Shown here one piece after another: positions 26,845 to 35,183 of a DNA stretch of 35,311 bases (its first letter is position 1; every line of letters starts with the position of its first letter). The notes below the pieces were generated by a model that ran no database searches, was not told the origin of the DNA, and worked only from the letters and a program-made list of their open reading frames with translations. The stretch comes from an uncultured Clostridia bacterium (lineage in GTDB: Bacteria > Bacillota > Peptococcia > Peptococcales > Peptococcaceae): the NCBI GenBank assembly GCA_944391285.1, contig CALXSY010000019.1, forward strand, positions 1 through 35,311. The letters are read 5' to 3'. The position numbers and the translations under genes are program-made.

Positions 26845-27687
26845 ATGAAAATTATTGACTTTAGAGTACGTCCACCTTATGGCGGATATTTAAAGGATTT
26901 TCTTTACACCGGCATTGATGTCATAGAAAGTTCCATTTCCCCCAGCTATGCTAATGCCACTATTTCTCCGGCTGCAAAGCAAAAATCTATGGAAATGCTT
27001 TTAAAAGAAATGGATGAATTAAATGTAGAAAAAGCAGTAGTTCCCATCCGCAGAGCTAAAAATCCTGACAGCACCAACGAAGATTTAGTTAATTTGATGA
27101 AAGATTATCCCGGACGTTTTATTACCATGGCCGGTATTGATCCTTTCCTCAACCCATTGGAAGAATTAGATAAATATGTCATCAATGGTCCTTGCCAAGG
27201 CATTTTATTGGAGCCGGCTATCTTCTTGCCGGAAGCATTGTACGCCAATGATAAGCGCCTATATCCCATTTATGAAAAATGCCAGGAAAACAATATTCCG
27301 GTGGCTATGACCTTTGGCGGCTTAGGTGCTCCTAATCTTTCATATTACAAAACAGAGGTTATCGAGCAAGTAGTGCTGGATTTCCCCAAAATGAAAATAG
27401 CTGCTTGCCATGGCGGCTGGCCCTGGACTCAAGCAATCTGCGCCGTAGCCTTTGAGCGTGGCAATTTATATATCTGCCCCGATATCTATATGCGTAAGAT
27501 GACCGGTTATCAGGAATACATCAACGCCGCTAACTATATGCTGAGCGATAAAATCATTTATGGTACCACCTATCCTTTGACCTCAATGGCTGACGGCATT
27601 GAATCTCACACAAAATATGGTATCCGTCAAGAAGTATTGCCCAAAATCATGCATGACAATGCTTTAACATTCCTTAATTTAATGTAA
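26845..27687 (+). CDS. Amidohydrolase-2 fold protein lacking most metal ligands
   Basis: A 280-residue TIM-barrel protein with the layout of the amidohydrolase-related (ACMSD-like) family: an IDFRVRPP start, LEPAIF near 122-127, ACHGGWPWTQA (187-197) and the late IIYGTTYPLTS strand. The N-terminal HxH pair is RVR (7-9), the third-ligand region reads VAMTFGG without histidine, and the catalytic aspartate of the usual DYP is threonine (TTYP). Only H189 remains. It may use a different chemistry, need no metal, or bind rather than hydrolyse. The ATG at 26845 follows AAGGAGTG; a GTG inside that site is not a start. It is cotranscribed with the permease. Confidence 0.8.
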   Translation: MKIIDFRVRPPYGGYLKDFLYTGIDVIESSISPSYANATISPAAKQKSMEMLLKEMDELNVEKAVVPIRRAKNPDSTNEDLVNLMKDYPGRFITMAGIDPFLNPLEELDKYVINGPCQGILLEPAIFLPEALYANDKRLYPIYEKCQENNIPVAMTFGGLGAPNLSYYKTEVIEQVVLDFPKMKIAACHGGWPWTQAICAVAFERGNLYICPDIYMRKMTGYQEYINAANYMLSDKIIYGTTYPLTSMADGIESHTKYGIRQEVLPKIMHDNALTFLNLM

Positions 27688-27701
27688 GAAATTTTTTTAA
27701 T

Positions 27702-27732
27702 AAAGGCAGCAATTGCTGCCTTTATTTTTTTT
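27702..27732 (+). terminator. Terminator of the permease/amidohydrolase operon
   Basis: A perfect nine-base-pair stem (27702-27710 with 27715-27723, loop AATT) is followed by TTTATTTTTTTT. It isolates the LysR gene transcriptionally. Confidence 0.92.
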
Positions 27733-27758
27733 GCTGCTTCTTTTCAAATATTTCTTAG

Positions 27759-27787
27759 TAGACATCTAACCATTTTTGTGTTATATT
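27759..27787 (+). promoter_or_regulatory. Promoter of the LysR gene
   Basis: TAGACA (27759-27764) and TATATT (27782-27787) are 17 bases apart, 24 bases ahead of the start codon. Confidence 0.75.
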
Positions 27788-27810
27788 TTTGCTAAAGGAG
27801 GTAAAATGTA

Positions 27811-28731
27811 ATGCGTATGGAACAATTGCAATATTTAGTAGAAATAATTGATTCCCACTCGATGAATCAAGCGGCGAAAAAACTCTTTGTTACCCAGCCT
27901 GCGCTTAGTCAATCAATTGTATCTTTAGAAGAAGAATTAGGCTTTGAGCTGTTAAAACGTTCTTCCAAAGGAATTGCCCCTACGGTTTTAGGCTCTATTG
28001 TTTATGAGGATGCCAAAAAATTGACCGATGATTTTAAATCATATCAGCATAAGTGGAAAAATTTTGTCCAAAAAACGCCCAGTGTTCCTATCAATATTCA
28101 AATAGTTGCCACCCCTTTTGCCTGCCGTATTATTTCTAATGATATTATTCCTAAGCTTTGGCAGGAAAATTTTAATGTTTTTTTAACCTTAAGAGAAGTC
28201 ATCTCTACCCCAAGTTTTCAGTCAGCCATGCTGCAAGAAAATATTAATATCGGTATTCAAGCCTTTTCTGAGGATAATCGCCAGGAAATTTACTCTTTTG
28301 CCAAAGAACACGAGCTGAATTTGGATATATTATTTGAAGACACATACCAGCTTTTTTTGTCTAAACAAAGTCCTTTGGCTCATAAAAATAAAATTGTGAT
28401 TGCTGACTTAGCTAATTACAATCTTGCTTATCTCAGCGCTTCCCCGGAATCATCAGAAATAATTAATAATTTTCTTAAGCCTAAATCGTGTATTGGCTTA
28501 AATAACGCTGAAAATATTTTTAAATTAATTGAGCAAGATAAAGCATTCACTTTTATGGCCAGTGCCAATCGCCATTATCTTAATAATGACAATATTTGTA
28601 CCAGACCGATTGCCGATTTTTATTATCCCATTTGTTATTATATTCTTTATCCTAACAATGACCGGCTCAGCAATGAAGAAAGATATTTAATAAGCTATCT
28701 GAAGGATTTTTTTCGGGAAAACATTTTATAA
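27811..28731 (+). CDS. LysR-family transcriptional regulator
   Basis: A 306-residue regulator. The winged helix-turn-helix spans about residues 3-65 (MEQLQYLVEIIDSHSMNQAA, then VTQPALSQSIVSLEEELGFEL). The remainder is a periplasmic-binding-like effector domain (about 90-300). AAAGGAGG lies upstream of the ATG at 27811; an ATG five bases earlier is followed at once by TAA and is not used, and an ATG at 27817 is an alternative start. LysR proteins usually control nearby genes with a small-molecule co-inducer, so the permease/amidohydrolase operon upstream is the likely target. No terminator is evident before cydA. Confidence 0.93.
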   Translation: MRMEQLQYLVEIIDSHSMNQAAKKLFVTQPALSQSIVSLEEELGFELLKRSSKGIAPTVLGSIVYEDAKKLTDDFKSYQHKWKNFVQKTPSVPINIQIVATPFACRIISNDIIPKLWQENFNVFLTLREVISTPSFQSAMLQENINIGIQAFSEDNRQEIYSFAKEHELNLDILFEDTYQLFLSKQSPLAHKNKIVIADLANYNLAYLSASPESSEIINNFLKPKSCIGLNNAENIFKLIEQDKAFTFMASANRHYLNNDNICTRPIADFYYPICYYILYPNNDRLSNEERYLISYLKDFFRENIL

Positions 28732-28772
28732 TTTTCTCCGGCAAATATTATGTTGTAATTTCTTTATAAACT

Positions 28773-28783
28773 GTGTTTAACAC
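28773..28783 (+). promoter_or_regulatory. Inverted repeat upstream of cydA, possible operator
   Basis: GTGTT-T-AACAC is a perfect 5-1-5 dyad in the 102-base gap between lysR and cydA. It resembles neither a full Rex nor a full Fnr site. A TATACT (28802-28807) and a CATAAT (28812-28817) nearby are possible -10 elements without a convincing -35. Confidence 0.3.
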
Positions 28784-28833
28784 TACCTCGTTTGCGGTAT
28801 ATATACTATAGCATAATTTAAAGGAGGGATTAT

Positions 28834-30225
28834 ATGGACGTCTTAAGTCTATCCCAATTACAGTTCGCAATCACGACTGTATTTCATTTCTTTTTCGTTC
28901 CTTTAACCTTAGGTTTGTCTATCGCTGTAGCCGTGATGGAGACATTATATGTTAAAACCGGGAATGAAAAATATAAGCAAATGACCTTATTTTGGGGCAA
29001 ATTATTTTTAATCAACTTTGCTTTAGGTGTGGTTACCGGTATTGTGCAGGAATTCCAATTCGGCATGAACTGGTCCAATTACTCCCGCTTTGTCGGTGAT
29101 ATTTTCGGCATTCCCTTAGCTATCGAAGCTCTGCTGGCGTTCTTTTTGGAGTCTACCTTTATCGGGCTGTGGATTTTCGGCTGGAACAAGCTTTCTAAGA
29201 AACTGCATTTGGCTACCATTTGGTTAGTAGCTATCGCCAGCAATCTCTCGGCCTTATGGATTTTGATCGCCAATTCCTTTATGCAAAACCCGGTAGGCTA
29301 CGCTATCAATAACGGTCGTGCCGAACTGGTGGATTTTGGGGCGGTTGTGACTAATGCCAATCTCATGACCCAATATCCCCACGTTTTCTTTGCCGGTATT
29401 ACCACTGCCGGATTTTTCATCGTAGCTTTTGCGGCAATCAATATTTACCGCAAGAAAAATGTCGACTTTTTCCGCAAATCTTTCCAAGTAGGCATAATAT
29501 TTGCACTTATCGGCTCTGTAGCCGTAATGGGCGTAGGACATTTGCAGGGACAGAAGGTCGCCGAGCGTCAGCCCATGAAAATGGCAGCGGCTGAAGCCTT
29601 GTGGGAAACCGAGGACGGTGCCGGCTTAAATCTTTTTGCCAGCATTAACACCGAAGAAGGCAAAAATGACTTCGCCATCGCTATTCCCAAATTGGCAAGC
29701 TTTATGTTTTACAATGATTTTGATGCCACTATTGTCGGTATCAATGACTTAGAAGCCCAATATGATGAAATGTACGGCGAAGGAGATTATACGCCCAATG
29801 TGCCTTTAGTTTTCTGGGCATTCCGCATTATGGTTGGCAGCGGCTGTTTGATGCTTTTATTAGCCTTGATCGGATTTATCGGACGCAAAAAGGACGGGCT
29901 CTTTAAGCACAGACTGTTTTTATTGTGCGCAAGCATCGCCATCGTTCTGCCTTACCTGGCAAACAGCTTTGGCTGGATTATGACCGAGGTCGGGCGGCAG
30001 CCGTGGATTGTTTACGGTTTGCAGACTGTTGCCGAGGGTGTTTCTCCCAGCTTAAGCACCAGTGATGTCTGGATTTCTTTAATCGGCTTCACCTTAGTTT
30101 ACAGCATTTTAACCTTCTTGGATTTCTTCTTGATTGCCAAATACGCCTTAAAAGGTCCTGAGGCTAATGATGAAATTTTGCATGAGGTTTATCAATCTGA
30201 CAAGGAGGAATCGCTATGGATTTAA
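28834..30225 (+). CDS. cydA: Cytochrome bd oxidase subunit I
   Basis: A 463-residue membrane protein with about nine helices. The haem ligands are where expected: H18 (FHFFFVPLTLG), H183 (YPHVFFAGITTAG) and M333 (FRIMVGSG). The quinol-binding loop has GQKVAERQPMKMAA, and GWIMTEVGRQPWIVYG follows. The Q-loop is short, as in Gram-positive CydA. With CydB it reduces oxygen to water using quinol at high affinity. AAGGAGG precedes the ATG. First gene of cydABDC. In an anaerobe this normally protects against traces of oxygen. Confidence 0.97.
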   Translation: MDVLSLSQLQFAITTVFHFFFVPLTLGLSIAVAVMETLYVKTGNEKYKQMTLFWGKLFLINFALGVVTGIVQEFQFGMNWSNYSRFVGDIFGIPLAIEALLAFFLESTFIGLWIFGWNKLSKKLHLATIWLVAIASNLSALWILIANSFMQNPVGYAINNGRAELVDFGAVVTNANLMTQYPHVFFAGITTAGFFIVAFAAINIYRKKNVDFFRKSFQVGIIFALIGSVAVMGVGHLQGQKVAERQPMKMAAAEALWETEDGAGLNLFASINTEEGKNDFAIAIPKLASFMFYNDFDATIVGINDLEAQYDEMYGEGDYTPNVPLVFWAFRIMVGSGCLMLLLALIGFIGRKKDGLFKHRLFLLCASIAIVLPYLANSFGWIMTEVGRQPWIVYGLQTVAEGVSPSLSTSDVWISLIGFTLVYSILTFLDFFLIAKYALKGPEANDEILHEVYQSDKEESLWI

Positions 30226-31223
30226 ATATTTTGTGGTTTATTTTAGTGACCGTACTTTTCAGCGGTTTCTTCATCTTGGAGGGCTTTGATTTCGGAGTAG
30301 GCTCACTCTTGCCCTTTGTCAGCAAAACTGATAACGAAAGACGGGTAGTTTTTAACAGCATCGGTCCTCACTGGGACGGCAATGAGGTTTGGCTTTTGAC
30401 CGCCGGCGGAGCAATTTTTGCCGCTTTTCCTCACTGGTATGCTACTCTCTTTTCCGGCTTCTACCTGGCACTTTTCGCTATCCTTTTAGCCTTAATCGGT
30501 CGTGGCATAGCTATCGAATTCCGCTCTAAAATGCCTTCTGCGGCTTGGCGCAAAGCCTGGGATATCATTTTCTTCTTAGGCTCTGTTTTGCCCGGGGTAT
30601 TGTTTGGCGTAGCGGTGAGCAACTTTATCACCGGTGTGCCTATTGATGCTAATATGGAATATGCCGGCAATTTCTTCACTTTGCTTACTCCTTTTAGTTT
30701 ATTAGGCGGAGTAATGTTGGCTTTAGTTTTTGCTTATCACGGCAGTCTGTTTTTGTCACTCAAAAGCGGGATGCCCTCTGTCAGTCAGCGGGTTAACAGT
30801 ATTCGCTCCAAACTGGGTGCTGTGACAATCATTGTTGCTGTCGCTTGGCTGGTTTATGCATTCTTTGCCAGTGTATTATTCCAAAGCACTATCTCCGTAA
30901 TTGCAGTAGTGATTGCAGCGATAATGTTGGTTATCTCGTATCTGTTGCAATTTAAGCAAAAATTCGGTTTGGCTTTTGTAGCATCTTCGTTAGCAATCTT
31001 GGGCGTAACAATAGCGGTATTTGCCTCTATGTTCCCTAATGTAATGATTTCTACCATCAACGAAGCTTACAATCTAACTATTTATACCGCCTCTTCTACT
31101 CCTTACACCTTAAAAGTAATGAGCATTGTTGCCGGTATTTTTGTACCTATCGTTTTGCTTTATCAAGCTTGGAGCTATTGGATTTTCCGCAAACGCATTA
31201 CCGAAAAGGAGCTGCACTATTGA
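30216..31223 (+). CDS. cydB: Cytochrome bd oxidase subunit II
   Basis: A 335-residue membrane protein with about eight or nine helices. It shows the family start (ILWFILVTVLFSGFFILEGF, then DFGVGSLLPF) and the conserved PHWDGNEVWLLTAGGAIFAAFP segment. It pairs with CydA in the oxidase. AAGGAGG lies inside the last codons of cydA and the two genes overlap by ten bases, so synthesis is coupled. Normal family length. Confidence 0.97.
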   Translation: MDLNILWFILVTVLFSGFFILEGFDFGVGSLLPFVSKTDNERRVVFNSIGPHWDGNEVWLLTAGGAIFAAFPHWYATLFSGFYLALFAILLALIGRGIAIEFRSKMPSAAWRKAWDIIFFLGSVLPGVLFGVAVSNFITGVPIDANMEYAGNFFTLLTPFSLLGGVMLALVFAYHGSLFLSLKSGMPSVSQRVNSIRSKLGAVTIIVAVAWLVYAFFASVLFQSTISVIAVVIAAIMLVISYLLQFKQKFGLAFVASSLAILGVTIAVFASMFPNVMISTINEAYNLTIYTASSTPYTLKVMSIVAGIFVPIVLLYQAWSYWIFRKRITEKELHY

Positions 31224-32941
31224 TGAATCCTCTCTTGCTTCAGTTAGTTTTTAAAAAACCTTTATTGCTCGCTCTTATTGCCCTCAGTAGTATCCTGGGG
31301 GCAATAAGCATTTTAGCGTGGTGCTATTATCTGGCAGAAATCATTGACGGGGTATTCTTATGCCATTTGGCAGTCAGTGATTTAAGCTATCAATTTGCCG
31401 GCTTGGCCTGCGCTTTAATCGTGCGCTTGTTAGCCGGCTTAGTCAGCGAGGAGGCGGCTTTGCGCTTAAGCAATAATATTCAAGCGGAGGTTTCGGCAGA
31501 TATTTTGCTCAAAATGCGCAAAATCGGCCCTTTAGCCTTAAAAAATCAGGAAAACGGCGGTTCTCTGCTCAATTTGCTGAGCGAAGGAGTAGCGTTATTA
31601 GACGGCTTTTTAAGATTGTATTTTCCCCTTTTTCTCAAGGCAATCATTTTTCCTATCGTTTTTTTAATCTTTATCTTCCCCAATGACCCTACCAGCGGTA
31701 TTATCATGCTGGTTACCGCTCCTTTGGTTATTGTTTTTATGATTTTAATCGGTCGTTTCAGCGCCATTGCCAGCAAGCGCAGCTGGAAGGTGCTGGAGCA
31801 AATCAGCGGCTATCTGCAAGATGTAATTTACGGCTTAACTACCTTAAAGCTTTTGGGACAGAGTGAAAAGCAAGGGGAAAAAATCGCCAAAATCAGCGAC
31901 AAATTCCGCCGCACTAATTTGAATGTCTTAAAAGTCGCCTTTCTTTCCGCTTTTACCTTGGAGCTGGTCACTACCATCAGCATTGCCATGGTAGCAGTAG
32001 GATTGGGAATCAGGCTGATTGAAGGGGGAGTTAATTTTCCCATTGCTTTGATGATCATCTTTTTAGCACCGGAATATTACCTGCCTCTGCGCAATCTGGG
32101 CAGTCAGTTTCATGCCAATCTAAACGCCGCCGAAGCCGCCGAAAGCATCGGTGAATTTTTAGGCGCTGAGGAAAATCCCTTATGCCGCACACAAACGGCT
32201 GATAATGCGGACTTAACCGCCGAAGGCTTAAGCTTTAAAAATGTTTCCTATCATTATCCCAATCATCATGGAGTCGATGATATCAGCTTCAGCTTACCCC
32301 AAGGTCAGATAACCGTTTTAATCGGTCCTTCCGGCGGCGGCAAAACTACCGTTTTAAACTTAGCGGCAGGGCTTTTGGCGCCTCAAGCCGGCACCATCAA
32401 TTATCTGGGCATGACGTTGGGAGCAAGCGATTTAAATCTCTGGCAGGAACATATCGCCTATATTCCTCAAGCGCCGCATATATTCTCCCTCTCCCTTTTG
32501 GACAATCTCCGCCTTTACAATCCCCAAGCCACACTCAGCGATGTGCAGGCGGTCATTGAACGCTTGGATTTAAGGGATTATTTTGCTAAATTCCCCCAAG
32601 GTTACGAAACCATCTTGGGCGAAGACGGACAGGATTTGTCCGGCGGGCAGAAACAATTAATCGCTATCGTCCGTGCCGCTTTAAAACCGGCAGAGCTCAT
32701 CATTTGCGATGAATTTTCTCAGGGTTTGGATTTGCTGAGTGAGGAAAAAATCTTATCATCTCTTAAAAGATTAGCGCAGGATAAAACTCTGCTTTTAGCC
32801 GCTCACCGCAAAAACTGCGTGGAGTTTGCCGATTACGCTATTAAAATTGCCCAAGGCAGACTCTGCTATCAAGGCTATACTGCGGATTTAAAGCAAAATA
32901 ATGCGGATTTCCGTCGTTATTTGGGAGGTGCCTATGAATAA
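31223..32941 (+). CDS. cydD: Cysteine/glutathione ABC exporter subunit CydD
   Basis: A 572-residue ABC half-transporter: six membrane helices in the first 310 residues or so, then an ATPase with GPSGGGKTT (Walker A), LSGGQKQLIAIVRAAL (signature) and LIICDEFSQGLD (Walker B). With CydC it forms the heterodimer needed to assemble cytochrome bd, exporting thiols and binding haem in studied systems. The ATG at 31223 overlaps the cydB stop by one base (TGATG) and follows AAGGAG; a longer reading into cydB is not supported. Assignment as D rather than C rests on order and is interchangeable. Confidence 0.92.
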   Translation: MNPLLLQLVFKKPLLLALIALSSILGAISILAWCYYLAEIIDGVFLCHLAVSDLSYQFAGLACALIVRLLAGLVSEEAALRLSNNIQAEVSADILLKMRKIGPLALKNQENGGSLLNLLSEGVALLDGFLRLYFPLFLKAIIFPIVFLIFIFPNDPTSGIIMLVTAPLVIVFMILIGRFSAIASKRSWKVLEQISGYLQDVIYGLTTLKLLGQSEKQGEKIAKISDKFRRTNLNVLKVAFLSAFTLELVTTISIAMVAVGLGIRLIEGGVNFPIALMIIFLAPEYYLPLRNLGSQFHANLNAAEAAESIGEFLGAEENPLCRTQTADNADLTAEGLSFKNVSYHYPNHHGVDDISFSLPQGQITVLIGPSGGGKTTVLNLAAGLLAPQAGTINYLGMTLGASDLNLWQEHIAYIPQAPHIFSLSLLDNLRLYNPQATLSDVQAVIERLDLRDYFAKFPQGYETILGEDGQDLSGGQKQLIAIVRAALKPAELIICDEFSQGLDLLSEEKILSSLKRLAQDKTLLLAAHRKNCVEFADYAIKIAQGRLCYQGYTADLKQNNADFRRYLGGAYE

Positions 32942-34673
32942 GCATTCTGAAGCCTATAAATTTTTTGGCAAACTGATGCAGGAGCATAAACGAGCCATTT
33001 TATGCTGCGGATTTTTGGGAGCTTTGAGCATTTTAGCCAACATCGCTCTTCTGTCCGCTTCTGCTCTGCTCATCTCCCGGGCGGCTTTGGCGACTTCCAT
33101 TATGGAATTATTCGTTTTGGTGGCAGGAGTAAGGTTTTTTGGCATCTTTCGGGCTTTTCTGCGCTATTTAGAGCGCCTGCTCAGCCATAATATTACTCTC
33201 GGCGTGCTTTCTAAGCTGCGGGTGGAGCTTTATCAAATAATTTGTCCATTGGTGCCGGCGGCTTTAGGCTTAAAGAGCAGTCAGCTTTTTAAAAGCTTGC
33301 TCAGCGATATCGAAACGCTGAAATATTTTTATCTCCGAGTGGTCAATGTGCCCTTGATCTCCTTTTTAGTCTGGGTAACAGTCAGCAGCTTTTTATGGTT
33401 TTATGAGCCTGTCTTAGCAATTATTTTTGCTTTAAGCTATCTTTTGGCGGCATTAATCTTGCCGGCATTGGCACAAATTTATCTAAAAAATAAAAGTGCT
33501 GTTAAGGATCAGGAGAAATTAGCCTTAAACATCCGCTTTCAGGATTATATCTTAGGCGCTGTTGATTTAACCAACAGCGCTTCTGCCCAAAGCTATCTCG
33601 AGGATTTAATTAAGAGACGGCAGAAGCTGCTGCAAGCTGAATCAACTCTCATGCGGCTGGAATATTTAAGCAACACCTTTAATAATTTATTGGCCAATAT
33701 CACCCTTTTTGCCGCTCTTATTTTTGCCTCTGTCCGAGTTTCAAGCGGTGCTTTGGACGGAGTTTATCTGGCAATGCTGGTTATTTGCTTATGGAGTGCC
33801 TTTGAGGGCGTACAGGGCTTGCCGCTGGCTTTTGCTTATGCTGATGAAAGCCTGCACGCCGCAGAAAATATTATCAGCTTGGCACAGACTCCCGCTGCTG
33901 AAAGAAATAATTTTCAAGGAACTATTCCTCAAGACGGGCATATACTGTTTGAAGGAGTTAATTTTCACTATCCTAAGCAAACCGTTAACGCTTTAGATAA
34001 TATTTCCTTTGAAATTGCTGACGGCGAGCATATCGCCATTGTAGGGGCTTCTGCCAGCGGCAAAAGCACTATCGTCCAGCTGTTATTAGGCTTGCAGTGC
34101 CAGCAGGATGGAACAATTAAAGTGGGCGGAGTTGATTTAGCTGATCTGTCTGTAAAAGAATTAACGGAACACATCAGCGTATTAAGCCAAAACAGCTATA
34201 TTTTTTCGGCTACTATCAGAGAAAATTTGCTTTTAGCCAAGCCGGCTGCCAGCGAAAATGAGCTATGGCAGGTATTAAACAAAGCGGGCTTAGAGGAATT
34301 TGTCCGTTCATTGCCGGAGAAACTGGACACCCACCTTTACCAAAACGGCAGCAATTTATCCGGCGGACAAAGACAAAGGCTGGCATTGGCAAGGATGTTT
34401 TTGCAAGACAGCAAAATAATAGTTGTCGATGAAGCTTTAAAAGGCTTGGATTATCAAAATGCCCGGGAAATAGAAGCAGCTATCCATTCTTTCGCCCAAA
34501 ACCGCACCCTGATAGCCATTACCCACGACCTCAAATATTTGCAAAACTATCAGCGCATCATGGTTTTGCGGGACGGAAAATTAATTGCCTTTGCTCCTTT
34601 AGAACAGTTACTTTGCGATTGTACTTACTTTATTGAGTTGTATAATCTGGAAATGAGTAGATTCGAATTATAA
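32934..34673 (+). CDS. cydC: Cysteine/glutathione ABC exporter subunit CydC
   Basis: A 579-residue ABC half-transporter, partner of the preceding protein. Six membrane helices are followed by GASASGKST (Walker A), LSGGQRQRLALARMF (signature) and IIVVDEALKGLD (Walker B); the membrane part has the CydC-like FFGIFRAFLRYLERLLSHN segment. GGGAGGTG precedes the ATG at 32934, eight bases inside the end of cydD. A longer start at 32901 has no ribosome site. Last gene of the operon; no clear terminator follows before the next promoter. Confidence 0.92.
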   Translation: MNKHSEAYKFFGKLMQEHKRAILCCGFLGALSILANIALLSASALLISRAALATSIMELFVLVAGVRFFGIFRAFLRYLERLLSHNITLGVLSKLRVELYQIICPLVPAALGLKSSQLFKSLLSDIETLKYFYLRVVNVPLISFLVWVTVSSFLWFYEPVLAIIFALSYLLAALILPALAQIYLKNKSAVKDQEKLALNIRFQDYILGAVDLTNSASAQSYLEDLIKRRQKLLQAESTLMRLEYLSNTFNNLLANITLFAALIFASVRVSSGALDGVYLAMLVICLWSAFEGVQGLPLAFAYADESLHAAENIISLAQTPAAERNNFQGTIPQDGHILFEGVNFHYPKQTVNALDNISFEIADGEHIAIVGASASGKSTIVQLLLGLQCQQDGTIKVGGVDLADLSVKELTEHISVLSQNSYIFSATIRENLLLAKPAASENELWQVLNKAGLEEFVRSLPEKLDTHLYQNGSNLSGGQRQRLALARMFLQDSKIIVVDEALKGLDYQNAREIEAAIHSFAQNRTLIAITHDLKYLQNYQRIMVLRDGKLIAFAPLEQLLCDCTYFIELYNLEMSRFEL

Positions 34674-34691
34674 ATTCTTATACAAATTCTA

Positions 34692-34720
34692 TTGACTTTT
34701 GTAAAATAATACGGTATACT
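34692..34720 (+). promoter_or_regulatory. Promoter of the 91-residue orphan gene
   Basis: TTGACT (34692-34697), a 17-base spacer and TATACT (34715-34720). Close to consensus at both elements; the leader is about 50 bases. Confidence 0.85.
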
Positions 34721-34778
34721 TTTCGTAAGTAAAAGTTATGTTAATGTCTAAAAGTGGTTATGAAAGGAGATTTTAGCT

Positions 34779-35054
34779 ATGGGACTGATGAACAAATTTC
34801 TTAAATCCAAGGAAACTCACTGTATTGAGAAATATGCCGATGACGGCGAGTTATGTTTGGAGTGCACTCAAGGTGATACTGTAAGAATGATCAAGATGGA
34901 AAAAATTAAAGAATTTTTGCACATGAGCAATGGTGACTATACATTGAAAAATGAAAACGGTGAAACTTTCTTTGAGTCTAAAGATGGGCAAAAAATCAAT
35001 GTTTTCGAAGCTAAAGATCTTCAAGATAGTATTAACGGCAAGACAGAAGAATAG
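34779..35054 (+). CDS. Uncharacterised small soluble protein (91 aa)
   Basis: I do not recognise this protein. It is acidic overall with a basic N-terminus (LMNKFLKSKE), has no membrane helix, and reads as a compact mixed alpha/beta domain: two cysteines in ELCLECTQGD (28-37), a KMEKIKEFLHM helix, then a run of short strands (YTLKNENGETFFESKDG). AAAGGAG lies upstream of the ATG. It has its own near-consensus promoter and terminator, so it is a monocistronic gene between cydC and a response regulator. Strong signals suggest substantial expression. Confidence 0.8.
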   Translation: MGLMNKFLKSKETHCIEKYADDGELCLECTQGDTVRMIKMEKIKEFLHMSNGDYTLKNENGETFFESKDGQKINVFEAKDLQDSINGKTEE

Positions 35055-35063
35055 TTTTTTCTT

Positions 35064-35094
35064 AGCACTGTGAAATTTTTTCCGGTGCTTTTTT
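35064..35094 (+). terminator. Terminator of the 91-residue orphan gene
   Basis: A seven-base-pair stem (35064-35070 with 35083-35089, one T:G pair) with a 12-base loop and a run of six T. The large loop lowers confidence slightly. Confidence 0.75.
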
Positions 35095-35148
35095 CATTTT
35101 TGTGTAAAATCCTTTCAAAATACACACAATTTTATCACATTTAAGATG

Positions 35149-35154
35149 TATAAT
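35149..35154 (+). promoter_or_regulatory. Possible -10 element of the response regulator gene
   Basis: TATAAT lies 29 bases ahead of the start codon at 35184. No good -35 is visible at the usual distance, so an activator or another spacing may be involved. Confidence 0.45.
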
Positions 35155-35183
35155 AAGCTTATGCTTACGAAGAGGTGATAAAT

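Noticed and set aside
27806-27811. An ATG just ahead of the LysR start
   Set aside because: It is followed immediately by TAA; the usable start is the ATG at 27811.
31169-31222. An 18-residue N-terminal extension of CydD into cydB
   Set aside because: There is no ribosome site before it, while the ATG at 31223 follows AAGGAG and uses the standard TGATG overlap with the cydB stop.
31223-34673. cydD and cydC as a recent tandem duplication
   Set aside because: The two are normal heterodimer partners and differ throughout their membrane domains and ATPase motifs; this is the usual cyd arrangement.
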